From: Terriglobia bacterium | GTDB taxonomy: Bacteria > Acidobacteriota > Terriglobia > Bryobacterales > UBA6623 | NCBI GenBank assembly: GCA_009838515.1 | Contig: VXRL01000002.1 | Coordinates: forward strand, 209,248-273,247 | DNA length: 64,000 nt | Reading direction: 5' to 3' | Part shown: positions 16,976 to 25,557 of the stretch, piece by piece | Layout of the letters: each line of letters opens with the position of its first letter | Position numbering within the stretch: position 1 is the stretch's first letter | Notes under the pieces: generated by a model | Database searches by the model: none | Seen by the model: only the letters and a program-made list of their open reading frames with translations | What the model was told of the DNA's origin: nothing | Position numbers and translations under genes: made by a program

Positions 16976-19177
16976 TTGTCACGCTTCGCGCCGCTGGTTG
17001 TCTGCGCCCTGGGATTGCACGCTCTCGCGAGCGATCTGCCTAGCCCGGCCGTTAGCAGGGTGGACCCGCTTGGCGGACAGCGAGGCACCGAGGTCGAGCT
17101 GGAAATCTTAGGCAGGCATCTCTCCAACGTCTCGGGGCTGGAGTTCGACTCCGCAGACATTGCCTGGACCGCCACCACGTACGCGAGCGCTGGCAAGCTT
17201 CGCGGGGTCGTGTCTATCGCTGCCGATGCTGCCCTCGGCCCGCACCTGTTTCGGGTGCGGACAGCGGACGGGTACTCGACAACGGCGATGTTCAACGTGG
17301 GCCAGTTTCGGGACCTGCGCGAAGCCGAGCCGAACGACGTTGCCGGAGACGCGCAAGAAATCGCAGGCTTGCCCAGGGAGGTCCAAGGGGTATTAGAGGG
17401 ATCCAAGGATATTGATGTTTTCGCGATCCACGCGCAGGCCGGCGAGCGACTCGCCGTCGAATTACGCTCGATCGAGTACGGTTCGGCGGTCGAGGCGAAG
17501 ATGTCCCTGCTGGACCGGGACGGCCGACGCGTGAGATTCAACGATGACCGAGACGACTACCTCGAAACGCCATTCATCGAGCACACCTTTCAGAATGCCG
17601 GGACGCACTACATCAAGGTAGATCAGTATCGCGGCCCGCGAGGATTCAACTTCGGCAAGAACTCCTCGTACATCCTGCGCGCAAGCGCGTTGCCGACGAT
17701 CGAATACGCGGCACCATTGGGCATCGCGATCGGCAGCAGTGCAAAGCTGACGCTGCATGGCAGTGGGCTAGGCACAGTGCAGAGCGTGTTCGTGACCTCA
17801 CTGCGCGCGGCGGAGTATGCCCGCATGACGTACCCGTACACGATGCCGATACACTTCCGGCCGGATCCCGCTAGAGGACCGCTTGTGCCCCGCATTGAAG
17901 GGAAGGTCGTGCAGGTTAACCAAGATGAGGTCGTGGTGGAGCTGGCCGTCCCGGCCGATGCCGAGGCCGGACTGTGGCGGGTCTGGGTCGCTGGAGCGAG
18001 GGGGATTGCCGACGGGCCCATCATCGAGCTGGGCAGCTTGCAGGAATTCGGCGAGGCCAGCGCGCCGTCCGCCGACTGGCGCGATGGCGGCTACGTGATC
18101 GACGGCGTGCTCGGAGCCCCGGGCGAGCGCGATGTGTTCGCCATACACGGTGTAGCCGGCGTGCCGCTACGTTTTTGGACCCTGGCGACTCAACTCGGCG
18201 TGCCGCACCTCGATCCCGTGCTGACGATCCGCGATTCGGAAGGACGGCGGCTCGCTGAGAACGACGACGTCGTAGCCGGCCAGGGCACGTTGCTCGGCAA
18301 TCCCGACAGCAGGGTGTATTACACGCCGGACCGGGACGATGTGTTCTTCGTCGAGATCAGGGATCGCACCTCGCGCGGCGGCCCGAGCTACCGTTACCGC
18401 TTGAAGGTGCGCAGCGAGCGGCCAAGTTTCCAACTCTTCACCACGCCAGAGAACTTCGCCGTCGCGCGAGGTGGCGAAGGCGAGTTCAAAGTTCACCTGG
18501 TCCGCGAGGCGGGTTTCTCCGGAGAGGTCTCGATCTGGGTCGAGGGGATGCCGCCCGGGGTAGCTGAACCCGAGGCTCGATTCCGGGCAGACCAGCTCTT
18601 CGAGCCCAACGCCGATGGCGCAGACATGATCATCCCGGAGCACGTCTTTCGGATCGGGGTGCCGGAGTCCCTGCCGCTGGGGACCTATCCGATTCGAGTT
18701 CTCGGCACGCCGACGGCTGATGAGTCGAGTCCGGACCGGCGAGTGGTGGAAGCCCGATCCACGCTCATCATGGGACCGCTGCTTGATCTTTGGAACTTCG
18801 TGCGCAGGCCGCTGCCGGCATTTGAGATGACGGTGGTCGAGCCGTCGCAGGGCGCCCTCTCAACGGCCACCGTGAGCGTGACCTTGGCGCAGGGCGGTCA
18901 CGCGACACTTGAGTTGGACGGCGTGGACTTGCCCGTGGATGCGCCGCTAACCGTCAAGGGACTGCCGCAAGGAGTGGCCGCCGAGGTGCGCAGGCACGGC
19001 CAGCGCTTCACGGTCGACCTGGCGGCGACCCAGGAGGCCGTTGTAGGGTCCTGGGAGATCTCGGCCGAAGTGCTGGTGCGAGAGCGCTGGGTGGCGAGCG
19101 GTCTGATCGGGCTGACGGTGGAGCCTGCGCCGACAGCGCCGGCTAGCTCGGAGCGGCGAGCCGAACCTGCTGGCTAG
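16976..19177 (+). CDS. PPC-domain secreted protein (complete copy)
   Basis: 733 residues from a TTG start at 16976, three bases after the DUF1501 stop, with GGAG nearby. The signal peptide is about residues 1-20. An IPT/TIG-like domain (DPLGGQRGTEVELEILG) is followed by PPC-type beta-sandwich repeats: EAEPNDVAGDAQEI with KDIDVFAIHAQAGERL, and later GVLGAPGERDVFAIHGVAG and ENDDVVAGQGTLLGNPDS. Further beta domains occupy the C-terminal third. No enzyme motif is seen. It probably binds a polymer or partner outside the cell. Its last four bases overlap the convergent methyltransferase gene. A 68-bp piece of it (18577-18644) recurs at 23779-23846. Confidence 0.83.
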   Translation: MSRFAPLVVCALGLHALASDLPSPAVSRVDPLGGQRGTEVELEILGRHLSNVSGLEFDSADIAWTATTYASAGKLRGVVSIAADAALGPHLFRVRTADGYSTTAMFNVGQFRDLREAEPNDVAGDAQEIAGLPREVQGVLEGSKDIDVFAIHAQAGERLAVELRSIEYGSAVEAKMSLLDRDGRRVRFNDDRDDYLETPFIEHTFQNAGTHYIKVDQYRGPRGFNFGKNSSYILRASALPTIEYAAPLGIAIGSSAKLTLHGSGLGTVQSVFVTSLRAAEYARMTYPYTMPIHFRPDPARGPLVPRIEGKVVQVNQDEVVVELAVPADAEAGLWRVWVAGARGIADGPIIELGSLQEFGEASAPSADWRDGGYVIDGVLGAPGERDVFAIHGVAGVPLRFWTLATQLGVPHLDPVLTIRDSEGRRLAENDDVVAGQGTLLGNPDSRVYYTPDRDDVFFVEIRDRTSRGGPSYRYRLKVRSERPSFQLFTTPENFAVARGGEGEFKVHLVREAGFSGEVSIWVEGMPPGVAEPEARFRADQLFEPNADGADMIIPEHVFRIGVPESLPLGTYPIRVLGTPTADESSPDRRVVEARSTLIMGPLLDLWNFVRRPLPAFEMTVVEPSQGALSTATVSVTLAQGGHATLELDGVDLPVDAPLTVKGLPQGVAAEVRRHGQRFTVDLAATQEAVVGSWEISAEVLVRERWVASGLIGLTVEPAPTAPASSERRAEPAG

Positions 19178-19923
19178 GCTGGCGGCCTGACGCCGCTAAA
19201 GAGGCTCATCCCGCCCTTCGACCAATGCACATCCACGGACTCCAGTCCTGCCTCCGACAGCCAGCGGAGCTGGTCGAGCAGGCGCGCGGGCTGGTCGATC
19301 GGATCCGGGTCTTCCAGCGCGTGATGGTTCCACCGTTCGGCGCGAAATGACGCGAACCCTGACAAGTCTCCCCGCAATTGGATGGATCGCTCCTTGACGG
19401 CTTCGTCCCATTGCCAGGCAGCCAGCCGGGTCGAAGCCTCGTTTGACGGTTGGATCAGGTCGGCGATGGCCAGTACGCCGCCCGGGGCAAGCTGACCTGC
19501 CATGTCGCGGAAGAGCCTGCGCTTCGCATTGTCCGGCAAGTGGTGGATCGCGAAGGTCGACACGATCGCTCGAGGCGACTGGGCAAACTTCCGCCAGTCC
19601 GGGCTCCCGAGATCGAACCGGCCGATCGTGATTCGATGCTTGTAGCGCTCCGTCCGTTGCCTGCAGGCCTCGAGCATCACGTCCGATGCGTCGAGAGCAA
19701 GCACCCGGACCCGTTCCAGGTTGTCAAGGATCGCCTCGCTCAGTGCGCCGTCGCCGCAACAAAGCTCGACGACTAGGTCGGATTCAATCCCGATCGGAAT
19801 GAGCCGGCAAACGCTCTCGACCAGCAGCTCCCGCTCCGGCACGAAGCACTCGGCATCCCTTAGGAACGTGGTGCTGTCCTGTTCTGTCCAGCCTTCGTCC
19901 ATCTTCTCGAGCCGGTCCCCCAT
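19174..19923 (-). CDS. Class I SAM-dependent methyltransferase
   Basis: 249 residues with a Rossmann-type methyltransferase core: motif I VVELCCGDGALSEAIL near residue 52, an acidic VLALDASDVML after it, then FDLGSPDW, IVSTFAIHHLPD and GVLAIADLIQP. These match the Methyltransf_25/12 type. There is no signal peptide, so it is cytoplasmic; the substrate is unknown. The gene is convergent with the PPC gene and the two 3' ends overlap by four bases. Confidence 0.83.
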   Translation of the reverse strand: MGDRLEKMDEGWTEQDSTTFLRDAECFVPERELLVESVCRLIPIGIESDLVVELCCGDGALSEAILDNLERVRVLALDASDVMLEACRQRTERYKHRITIGRFDLGSPDWRKFAQSPRAIVSTFAIHHLPDNAKRRLFRDMAGQLAPGGVLAIADLIQPSNEASTRLAAWQWDEAVKERSIQLRGDLSGFASFRAERWNHHALEDPDPIDQPARLLDQLRWLSEAGLESVDVHWSKGGMSLFSGVRPPA

Positions 19924-20368
19924 CCTATAGCCACTTCAGCGATGCGCTCGACCTAGCGGCCCGCCGGTCCGGGACTGGAAGAATTCTCCGGCGGAGGCTG
20001 GCGCTCTGGCGAAGGCACCCTCCTGCGCAATCGGCGGTCTCAAATGGCCGTATGTGCCCGGCCGGAGCATTCGCCTGTTGGGCCTCCCCTCGCTCGCCCC
20101 ACTGGCCCACGTCAGCCCGAATTCAAGCTCGCTCGCGGTCTAGCGGCTCCTGCGCGAACGCTCACAGTCGCGGCCCAAGTCCGTGAAGAGCCGGCCTAGT
20201 CTCTGCCCATTGTGCGGACTCTGGGAACTAACCCAACTCCATCCCGCACGTGAAATCATCGTCAGTCCCGTCCGCGCTCCCTCCCAAGAGTGCCGTTCCC
20301 AAGCACGCCTGATCATCCGCCCGTAGCGGCCAGGATGCTCTTCAACTTGCACCAGCTCCTAAGTCGCT
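19924..20368. other. Gap of 445 bp with one gene relic
   Basis: No intact gene is seen. The only recognisable content is the sulfatase 3'-end relic at 20123-20185. The remainder is GC-rich sequence without clear hairpins or coding signal. Confidence 0.5.
20123..20185 (-). pseudogene. Relic of a sulfatase gene 3' end
   Basis: On the minus strand this encodes AFAQEPLDRERA and a stop, close to the end AFTQDLLDRERA of the complete sulfatase homologue at 23866-25440. The DNA also matches: GCTCGCTCGCGGTCTAGC is identical at both places, and similarity continues with scattered substitutions and a one-base deletion to about 20185. Upstream of that point no sulfatase sequence can be followed. It is therefore a broken fragment, not a gene. 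Confidence 0.6.
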
Positions 20369-21292
20369 CTATCGTTTCTGCCGGAAAAGCCAGTCCCAGA
20401 TCCTGGGGGTGGGGTCGCATTGCTCGCTGGCGCTGGAGGTTGTCCAGCCTTTCTCCGGATCATCGCCTTCATAGGCGAAGGCGTGCCTGGAGGAGCCGTG
20501 CTTAACGCCGTCCATGGCGGTCAGCTTGATGTTGCCGCCGACTTCAGCGAGTCGGTCAAAGATCTGTTGGCTGAAGGCGTACGGCACGGTCGGATCGTCG
20601 GTCCCATGGAAGGCCCAGACCGGAACGTTCTTGAACTTCGCCGGGTCTTTCCATGGAGTCAGCCCGCCGGCGCTTGGAATGGCCGCGGCAAACCGCTCTG
20701 GATCCGTCCAAATCGCATTCCAGCTACCAAAGCCTCCCATCGAATGTCCCAACACGTAGACCCGGTCGGTGTCGATCGGGAACTCCCTCGCCATTTGATC
20801 CAGCAGTAGAAATGTCATGGTCAGACTGCCGGTGGACAACTCAGACACGTCAGAGAGTCGCGCCTGAATCAGGCGCTGCCAGATCTTCGGAAACTGTGCG
20901 ATGGTTTCGGGTGTCATTTCCGGAGGGCGCTCATTGAATGCCGACCAGGATGACCAGGATTGCGGCGTGACCACGAAACAGGGATACGCGGCGCGCCATT
21001 CCGAATCGGCGAAGGTGGCTGACCAAGGGCGGAGCGAGCTGAGATTGTCGTCCCCGATACCCGCTCGGCCGTGCAGGTTCAGAATCACGGGGTAGCGAAC
21101 ACCATCCTTGATCTCTAGCGGTTCGATCAGTCGATAGGGCATTCCGTAGAAGTCTCCGGAAGCGAACACGGCCACGGTTGCGGGCTTGAGATTCGTTCCC
21201 TTGTTACGGCGGCTCCGCGGATCGCTGCTGGACTGAGCGCACAGCGCCGAGGCCAGAAGCGATAAGAGGAAGAGGTGGCGGGCTCGTTTCAT
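20369..21292 (-). CDS. Alpha/beta hydrolase (prolyl-oligopeptidase/PHB depolymerase-like esterase), exported
   Basis: 307 residues from ATG 21292, chosen because MKRARHLFLLSLLASALCAQ is a classic signal peptide; the frame is open further upstream but not protein-like. The fold landmarks are PVILNLHGRAGIGDD (oxyanion region), the nucleophile elbow GHSMGG with Ser184, HGTDDPTVP carrying the acidic residue, and a histidine in GVKHGSSRH. The arrangement is that of secreted esterases related to the dienelactone hydrolase and PHB depolymerase groups. It is probably an extracellular or periplasmic carboxylesterase. It lies downstream of the sugar isomerase-like gene on the same strand with a 279-bp gap. 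Confidence 0.82.
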   Translation of the reverse strand: MKRARHLFLLSLLASALCAQSSSDPRSRRNKGTNLKPATVAVFASGDFYGMPYRLIEPLEIKDGVRYPVILNLHGRAGIGDDNLSSLRPWSATFADSEWRAAYPCFVVTPQSWSSWSAFNERPPEMTPETIAQFPKIWQRLIQARLSDVSELSTGSLTMTFLLLDQMAREFPIDTDRVYVLGHSMGGFGSWNAIWTDPERFAAAIPSAGGLTPWKDPAKFKNVPVWAFHGTDDPTVPYAFSQQIFDRLAEVGGNIKLTAMDGVKHGSSRHAFAYEGDDPEKGWTTSSASEQCDPTPRIWDWLFRQKR

Positions 21293-21571
21293 GGACAATG
21301 TTGGCGAGCGTGGAGCGTTCTCCATCTGCTCTGGGATCTCCGTCTTGGCCATCCCAACGAGCCGATCGTAGCCCAGCATGCGGCAGTGGCGCAACGGTTT
21401 CTGCCTTCTCTGGCGCATCTGATCTTCGTCCTCCACGGTATGGCCGCGCCTAGGAAGGTCAGAAGAAGTTGAGGGAGCCTGTAGATCGCCAGGCCTGGCG
21501 ACCCCGGCCGCCGGCAGGAGCAAATCGAATACCGTGTAGTCCTTTCAAGGCTAGGTCCTTGTTGGGCGCCT

Positions 21572-22459
21572 TCAGTCCCCAGGGATTGTCGACACCAGGC
21601 TGGCAAGCCCCTCTAAGTTCTCCCGTAACGAGTCCTCTGCGTCTATCTCGTTGCGGTGGTCCAAGATGCCGATTGGCCCTTCGTAACCGGAGGCCCGGAT
21701 TAGCTCGATCATCTCCCGGTCGCGAGCGCCGGAGCCTAGCGGCACGATCTTTGCGCCGCCAGGAGTCATGCCGTTCAAGTTCACGCACAGTAGGTGCGGC
21801 GCCATCAGCGGAAACAGCACGCCTAGGCGATCGAGTTGCTCGTGGCCGTGATGAAAGTTGTAGACGAGCCCTACGTTGTCCGCCTCAGCTTTGTCCAAGA
21901 CGGCCATCTGGTTTTCCGGTTCTCCGTACCAACCACCGTGATTGTAGAGGCCAACACGGCCATCGAGCTTGCCCGCTTCGGACGCGATCGCATCGACGGC
22001 ATGGGCGGCCAGGGTCAGCTTTTCGGGCTGGGACAGTCCCTCGAACGTCTGTTCGCGCATGGAGACCCACAAATCGCTCGAAGCTTGATTGCGGCGCAGA
22101 GTCTCCAGAGCGAGGCCGACCGACCCGCCCAGCGGATCGTGCGGGTCGACACCGCCGCACCACCAGGCCGACAGCTCGATGTCGTTCTCGCGCAATGCTG
22201 CGATCTCGTCGTCGAAGCTCGGGATATGCTCGTCTCGATAGTCGTAGGCGACCGCCCGCAGTCCCAGACGTCCCAGCATCGCTGCGCGCTCGGCAGGGCC
22301 GCGTTTCGCCGCGTCGAATGGCACGATGCACCAGGCGACCAGGTTCGTCCGAGAGAAAACGCCGGCATCCGCCAGCGGATCGGGCACGGCCAACTCCCGC
22401 TCACTAGGACCGGAGGCGCAACCTGCAAGGACTAGAAGAGCCGCCGCAACGCATCGCAT
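21572..22459 (-). CDS. Sugar phosphate isomerase/epimerase-like TIM-barrel lipoprotein
   Basis: 295 residues. The N-terminus MRCVAAALLVLAGC is a lipoprotein signal with the lipid-accepting Cys14. The rest follows the xylose isomerase-like (AP endonuclease 2) TIM barrel: LGLRAVAYDYRDEH, GRVGLYNHGGWYGEP, NVGLVYNFHHGHE, LLCVNLNGM and GILDHRN. These supply His, Glu and Asp residues for a metal site. Lipid-anchored members occur in sugar catabolism clusters of Acidobacteriota and Bacteroidota, often near DUF1080 proteins that act on 3-keto sugars. The -10-like TATACT ends six bases before the ATG, suggesting a leaderless mRNA. It is divergent from the amidohydrolase. Confidence 0.8.
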   Translation of the reverse strand: MRCVAAALLVLAGCASGPSERELAVPDPLADAGVFSRTNLVAWCIVPFDAAKRGPAERAAMLGRLGLRAVAYDYRDEHIPSFDDEIAALRENDIELSAWWCGGVDPHDPLGGSVGLALETLRRNQASSDLWVSMREQTFEGLSQPEKLTLAAHAVDAIASEAGKLDGRVGLYNHGGWYGEPENQMAVLDKAEADNVGLVYNFHHGHEQLDRLGVLFPLMAPHLLCVNLNGMTPGGAKIVPLGSGARDREMIELIRASGYEGPIGILDHRNEIDAEDSLRENLEGLASLVSTIPGD

Positions 22460-22498
22460 GTCGAGAGTATACCGGCCGTTGTTATGATGCTGTTCGCG
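22460..22498. promoter_or_regulatory. Compact divergent promoter region (39 bp)
   Basis: Only 39 bp separate two start codons. On the minus strand TATACT (22471-22466) ends six bases before the ATG at 22459. On the plus strand an extended -10, TGT-TATGAT (22480-22488), ends ten bases before the ATG at 22499. Both transcripts would begin at or within a few bases of the start codon. Confidence 0.5.
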
Positions 22499-23770
22499 AT
22501 GAAGCTAGCTCACGGCTGGATGCTCGTCCGAAACGGCCAGCTCGTCGACGGAACCGGCGCGACGGCGATACGCGACGGCGCCGTCGTCGTTCAAGATGGC
22601 AAGATCGCCTACGCCGGTCCGGAAGTGGATGCGCCTGAAACGCCCCCCAATACCCAAATCATCGACGCTGCCGGCGGAACGATCATGCCCGGGCTCGTCG
22701 AGGCCCACTTCCATCCGACGTACTTTAACGTGCGTGAGCTACAGGACCTCGACATCCGATATCCAGTCGAGTATGTGACGATCCGGGCGGTGAAGAACGT
22801 CCAGACGGCACTCGAGGCCGGCTATACGGCGGCGCGGAGCGGCGGAAGCTTGTTCAACATCGACGTTTGGCTCAAGCAGGCAATCGAAGAAGACATGATT
22901 CCCGGTCCGCGCCTTGCGGCTTCAGGGCGGGAGATTTGCGGTGCGGGGGGAATCATGGACTGGAATCCGGAATACCGCAAGATCGGCATGGAAGGCTTGG
23001 TGCTGATCGTCAACGGCGCCGAGGAGGCGCGCGCGGCGGTTCGCAAGCTCGTCAAGGACGGCATCGAGTGGGTAAAGACCTACCCGACCGGGGACGCCGC
23101 CGCGCCCAACGTCAACGACCACCACACGCTCTCGATGACGTTCGAAGAGATGCACGCCGTCGTTGGCACGGCGCACAACCACGGTCTCAAAGTCACCGGG
23201 CACTGCCGCGCGCTTGAAGGCGTGAAGAACGCGCTGCGTGCCGGCTACAACACCCTTGAGCACGGCACGTTTGTCGACGACGAGGCGATCGAGATGATCG
23301 TCTCGAGTGACACGCCGGTTGTCCCGGCGCTGTGGTTCGAGCAGTCTTCGGTCAACAACGGCAAGAAGTTCGACATGTCGCAAGAAGTCATCGACGGCCA
23401 CCAGGAGACTCTCGAAGCCGGCGCCGAGAGCGCCAGGCGAATCCTCAAAGCGGGCGGGCGCGTGGGCCTCGGCGGCGACTTCGGATTTGCATGGACGCCC
23501 CACGGCACTTACGCCAAGGAGATTTCGTTCTTCGTGAACTACGTTGGTTTCACCCCGCTCGAGGCTCTCAAGTGCGCCACCAAGACGGGAGCCGAAATCA
23601 TGGGTCGCGGGGATGAGATCGGCACTGTCGAAGAGGGCAAGCTGGCGGATCTACTCGTCGTTGAGGGCGATGTCCTCGGCAACATCCGGCTGCTGGAGGA
23701 TCGCTCGAACTTCCTGGCCGTACTGCAGGGCGGAGCCGTCAAAGCCGGCAAGCTGGCGCAACCGCGCTGA
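22499..23770 (+). CDS. Amidohydrolase family protein
   Basis: 423 residues from ATG 22499. An upstream in-frame ATG at 22484 lies inside the -10 and is unlikely to be used. The N-terminal beta-sandwich (MLVRNGQLVDGTGATAIRDG) leads into the metal site H70-X-H72 (VEAHFHP), then WVKTYPTG with the possible bridging lysine, TGHCRALEGV, NTLEHGTFVDDEAI, GLGGDFGF with the aspartate, and EEGKLADLLVVEGD at the C-terminus. This is the imidazolonepropionase/prolidase-like metal-dependent amidohydrolase group; the substrate is unknown. There is no signal peptide. It faces the sulfatase at 23866-25440 with a 95-bp gap that contains a PPC gene relic. Confidence 0.87.
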   Translation: MKLAHGWMLVRNGQLVDGTGATAIRDGAVVVQDGKIAYAGPEVDAPETPPNTQIIDAAGGTIMPGLVEAHFHPTYFNVRELQDLDIRYPVEYVTIRAVKNVQTALEAGYTAARSGGSLFNIDVWLKQAIEEDMIPGPRLAASGREICGAGGIMDWNPEYRKIGMEGLVLIVNGAEEARAAVRKLVKDGIEWVKTYPTGDAAAPNVNDHHTLSMTFEEMHAVVGTAHNHGLKVTGHCRALEGVKNALRAGYNTLEHGTFVDDEAIEMIVSSDTPVVPALWFEQSSVNNGKKFDMSQEVIDGHQETLEAGAESARRILKAGGRVGLGGDFGFAWTPHGTYAKEISFFVNYVGFTPLEALKCATKTGAEIMGRGDEIGTVEEGKLADLLVVEGDVLGNIRLLEDRSNFLAVLQGGAVKAGKLAQPR

Positions 23771-23778
23771 CAGGAATA

Positions 23779-23846
23779 TCGATTCCGGGCAGACCAGCTC
23801 TTCGCGCCCAGCACCGATGGCGTGGAGATGATCATCCCGGACCACG
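23779..23846 (+). pseudogene. 68-bp relic of a PPC-domain gene
   Basis: Position by position this matches 18577-18644 inside the PPC gene at about 61 of 68 bases, including an identical run of 26 bases at the start. It encodes FRADQLF then a diverged stretch ending MIIPDHA. Nothing similar continues on either side. It sits between the convergent amidohydrolase and sulfatase genes. Confidence 0.75.
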
Positions 23847-23865
23847 CGGCTGTAGTGACCAGTGT

Positions 23866-25440
23866 CTATGCTCGCTCGCGGTCTAGCAGATCCTGGGTGA
23901 AGGCTCGCATCCTGCGGTCCATGTCCGCGACCCGTTCAGGTTCCTGAAGCGCCAGATCGTTCTGTTCGGAGGGGTCTTCGCGCAGGTTGTAGAGCTCCGG
24001 GGCCTCCTTGACGATCGAGCTCCGGTCAGAGGCCCTGGCCCGCGAGTTCTCGACGAACCAGTGGTAGCTCCACTCGTCGTGTCGGACGGAGATGCTTTCG
24101 TTGTAATGGCAGCACACGGACTCGTCGCGGATCTTCTCCTGCTGGCCCCGGATCAGTGGCATCAGGCTCTTAGAGGTCATGTGGGCGGGCCTGTCGATTC
24201 CCAGCCAGTCGAGGATAGTTGCCGTGGCATCGGTCTGTTGGACATAGGAGTCGACCCGCTCCACCCCACCGCCCGAGGGGTCGCGGATCATCAGGAAGGT
24301 CCGCGCCAGCTCTTCGTAGCCCCATGGCCTGACCTTGCGCACGATGCCGTGATCGCCGAACGGCTCGCCGTGATCGGTCATGACCACGATCATCGTGTTG
24401 TCGTACATGCCCATGCGCCTGACTTCATCGAGAAAGTAGCCCACCCACGCATCGACAAAACGGACCACGGCTGCATAGAGTGCCAGCACCTGGCGTAGCT
24501 CTTCCGCATCCAGATAGCCGGCGCTGTCGCCCGGCACCGGACAGATATTGCGCACCTCCCAGTTCGCAAAGTCCGGATCGACCTGCTTGAGATAGCTCTC
24601 CGGCGGATCCCACGGCTCGTGCGGGCAGAAGTTGTCGATCCACAGGAACAGATTCTCCTTGCGGGGTTGCTTTTCCAGCCACTCCACCGCCGAGCGCATG
24701 ATGCGCGGCGTGAAGTGATCCTCGTCAGTCTTCCAATCGTGGCGGTTGGCGAGGTAAGTCCTGGTCTCGCGCTCTTCGTTGGGGCGTTCCCCGCGAGGCT
24801 TGAACCGGCGTGAGACATCGATCGAGTCGATGATCGCCGGATCGCGCACGTACGGATCTTGCTCCTGGCCGCGCAGCCACTTGACATCGTCGAATCCCCG
24901 CGAGAAGCCATAGGACGGCTTGTGGAGGTGGTACGTGTCGCTGATCAAGGCAGTGCGGAAGCCCTCGCTCCAGAGGATCTCCGGAAGCAGGGGGTGATCC
25001 TCGGGATAGAGCACCTGCCAGCGGCGGTAGGGATAGGTGAAGCGCCCCGTGAGGAGGCTGGTGCGCACAGGGACGGTCGGCAGGCCTTCCGGGTAGGAGT
25101 GCGTGAAGAACGTTGATTGGGAGGCGAACTCGTCCAGGTTGGGGGTGGGTGCCTTGGAATTTCCGAAGGCGCCGAGATGGTCCCAGCGAAAGCTGTCCAG
25201 CATCAGGACGATGACGTTCTTGCCATCGAAGCGGCGGCGCGTGGCCGGCCCCCAAGTCGGCGGGCGAAACACGCGCTCTCGGCCATGAAGCGTGTGCCCG
25301 GCGTGGGCGAGCCTGCTGAGCGGCGCGGGTCCTGCAGGTCCGGCAGCGTTGTCCTTGCAACCCCAAAGGGCGGGCGAGGAAGCCAGCAGTGCAGCGGCGG
25401 AACTCTTGGCGAACTGGCGGCGGGTCGAATGTTTCGGCAT
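23866..25440 (-). CDS. Sulfatase-superfamily protein with Thr at the nucleophile position
   Basis: 524 residues with a twin-arginine-like start (STRRQFAKSSAAALLAS) and a possible lipobox cysteine at 28. Metal-binding sequence is intact: VLMLDSFRWDHLGAFG (Asp82, Asp87) and, later, VMTDHGEPFGDHG. The sulfatase nucleophile motif C/S-X-P-S-R reads T122-V-P-V-R followed by TSLLTG, so the residue converted to formylglycine in sulfatases is threonine here. Threonine is the nucleophile in other branches of this superfamily (nucleotide pyrophosphatases, phosphonate hydrolases, phosphoethanolamine transferases). A phosphodiester or transferase activity is therefore as likely as sulfatase; this is inference. 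A -10-like TATAGT (25474-25469) lies upstream. It is convergent with the amidohydrolase. Confidence 0.85.
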   Translation of the reverse strand: MPKHSTRRQFAKSSAAALLASSPALWGCKDNAAGPAGPAPLSRLAHAGHTLHGRERVFRPPTWGPATRRRFDGKNVIVLMLDSFRWDHLGAFGNSKAPTPNLDEFASQSTFFTHSYPEGLPTVPVRTSLLTGRFTYPYRRWQVLYPEDHPLLPEILWSEGFRTALISDTYHLHKPSYGFSRGFDDVKWLRGQEQDPYVRDPAIIDSIDVSRRFKPRGERPNEERETRTYLANRHDWKTDEDHFTPRIMRSAVEWLEKQPRKENLFLWIDNFCPHEPWDPPESYLKQVDPDFANWEVRNICPVPGDSAGYLDAEELRQVLALYAAVVRFVDAWVGYFLDEVRRMGMYDNTMIVVMTDHGEPFGDHGIVRKVRPWGYEELARTFLMIRDPSGGGVERVDSYVQQTDATATILDWLGIDRPAHMTSKSLMPLIRGQQEKIRDESVCCHYNESISVRHDEWSYHWFVENSRARASDRSSIVKEAPELYNLREDPSEQNDLALQEPERVADMDRRMRAFTQDLLDRERA

Positions 25441-25468
25441 CGGGAGTATTGAGGGTATCTGTGGGAAT

Positions 25469-25474
25469 ACTATA
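25469..25474 (-). promoter_or_regulatory. Possible -10 (TATAGT) of the sulfatase homologue
   Basis: Five of six bases match the sigma70 -10, in an AT-rich patch of otherwise GC-rich DNA. It would start a transcript about 22 bases before the ATG at 25440. Confidence 0.35.
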
Positions 25475-25557
25475 TCTGGCCCGCCATGGAGCCTTCGTGT
25501 CGGCTATGGATGTGCCGCGATCCTGCAGGGCTTGGCTTCGGCGCGAATTTACGACTG

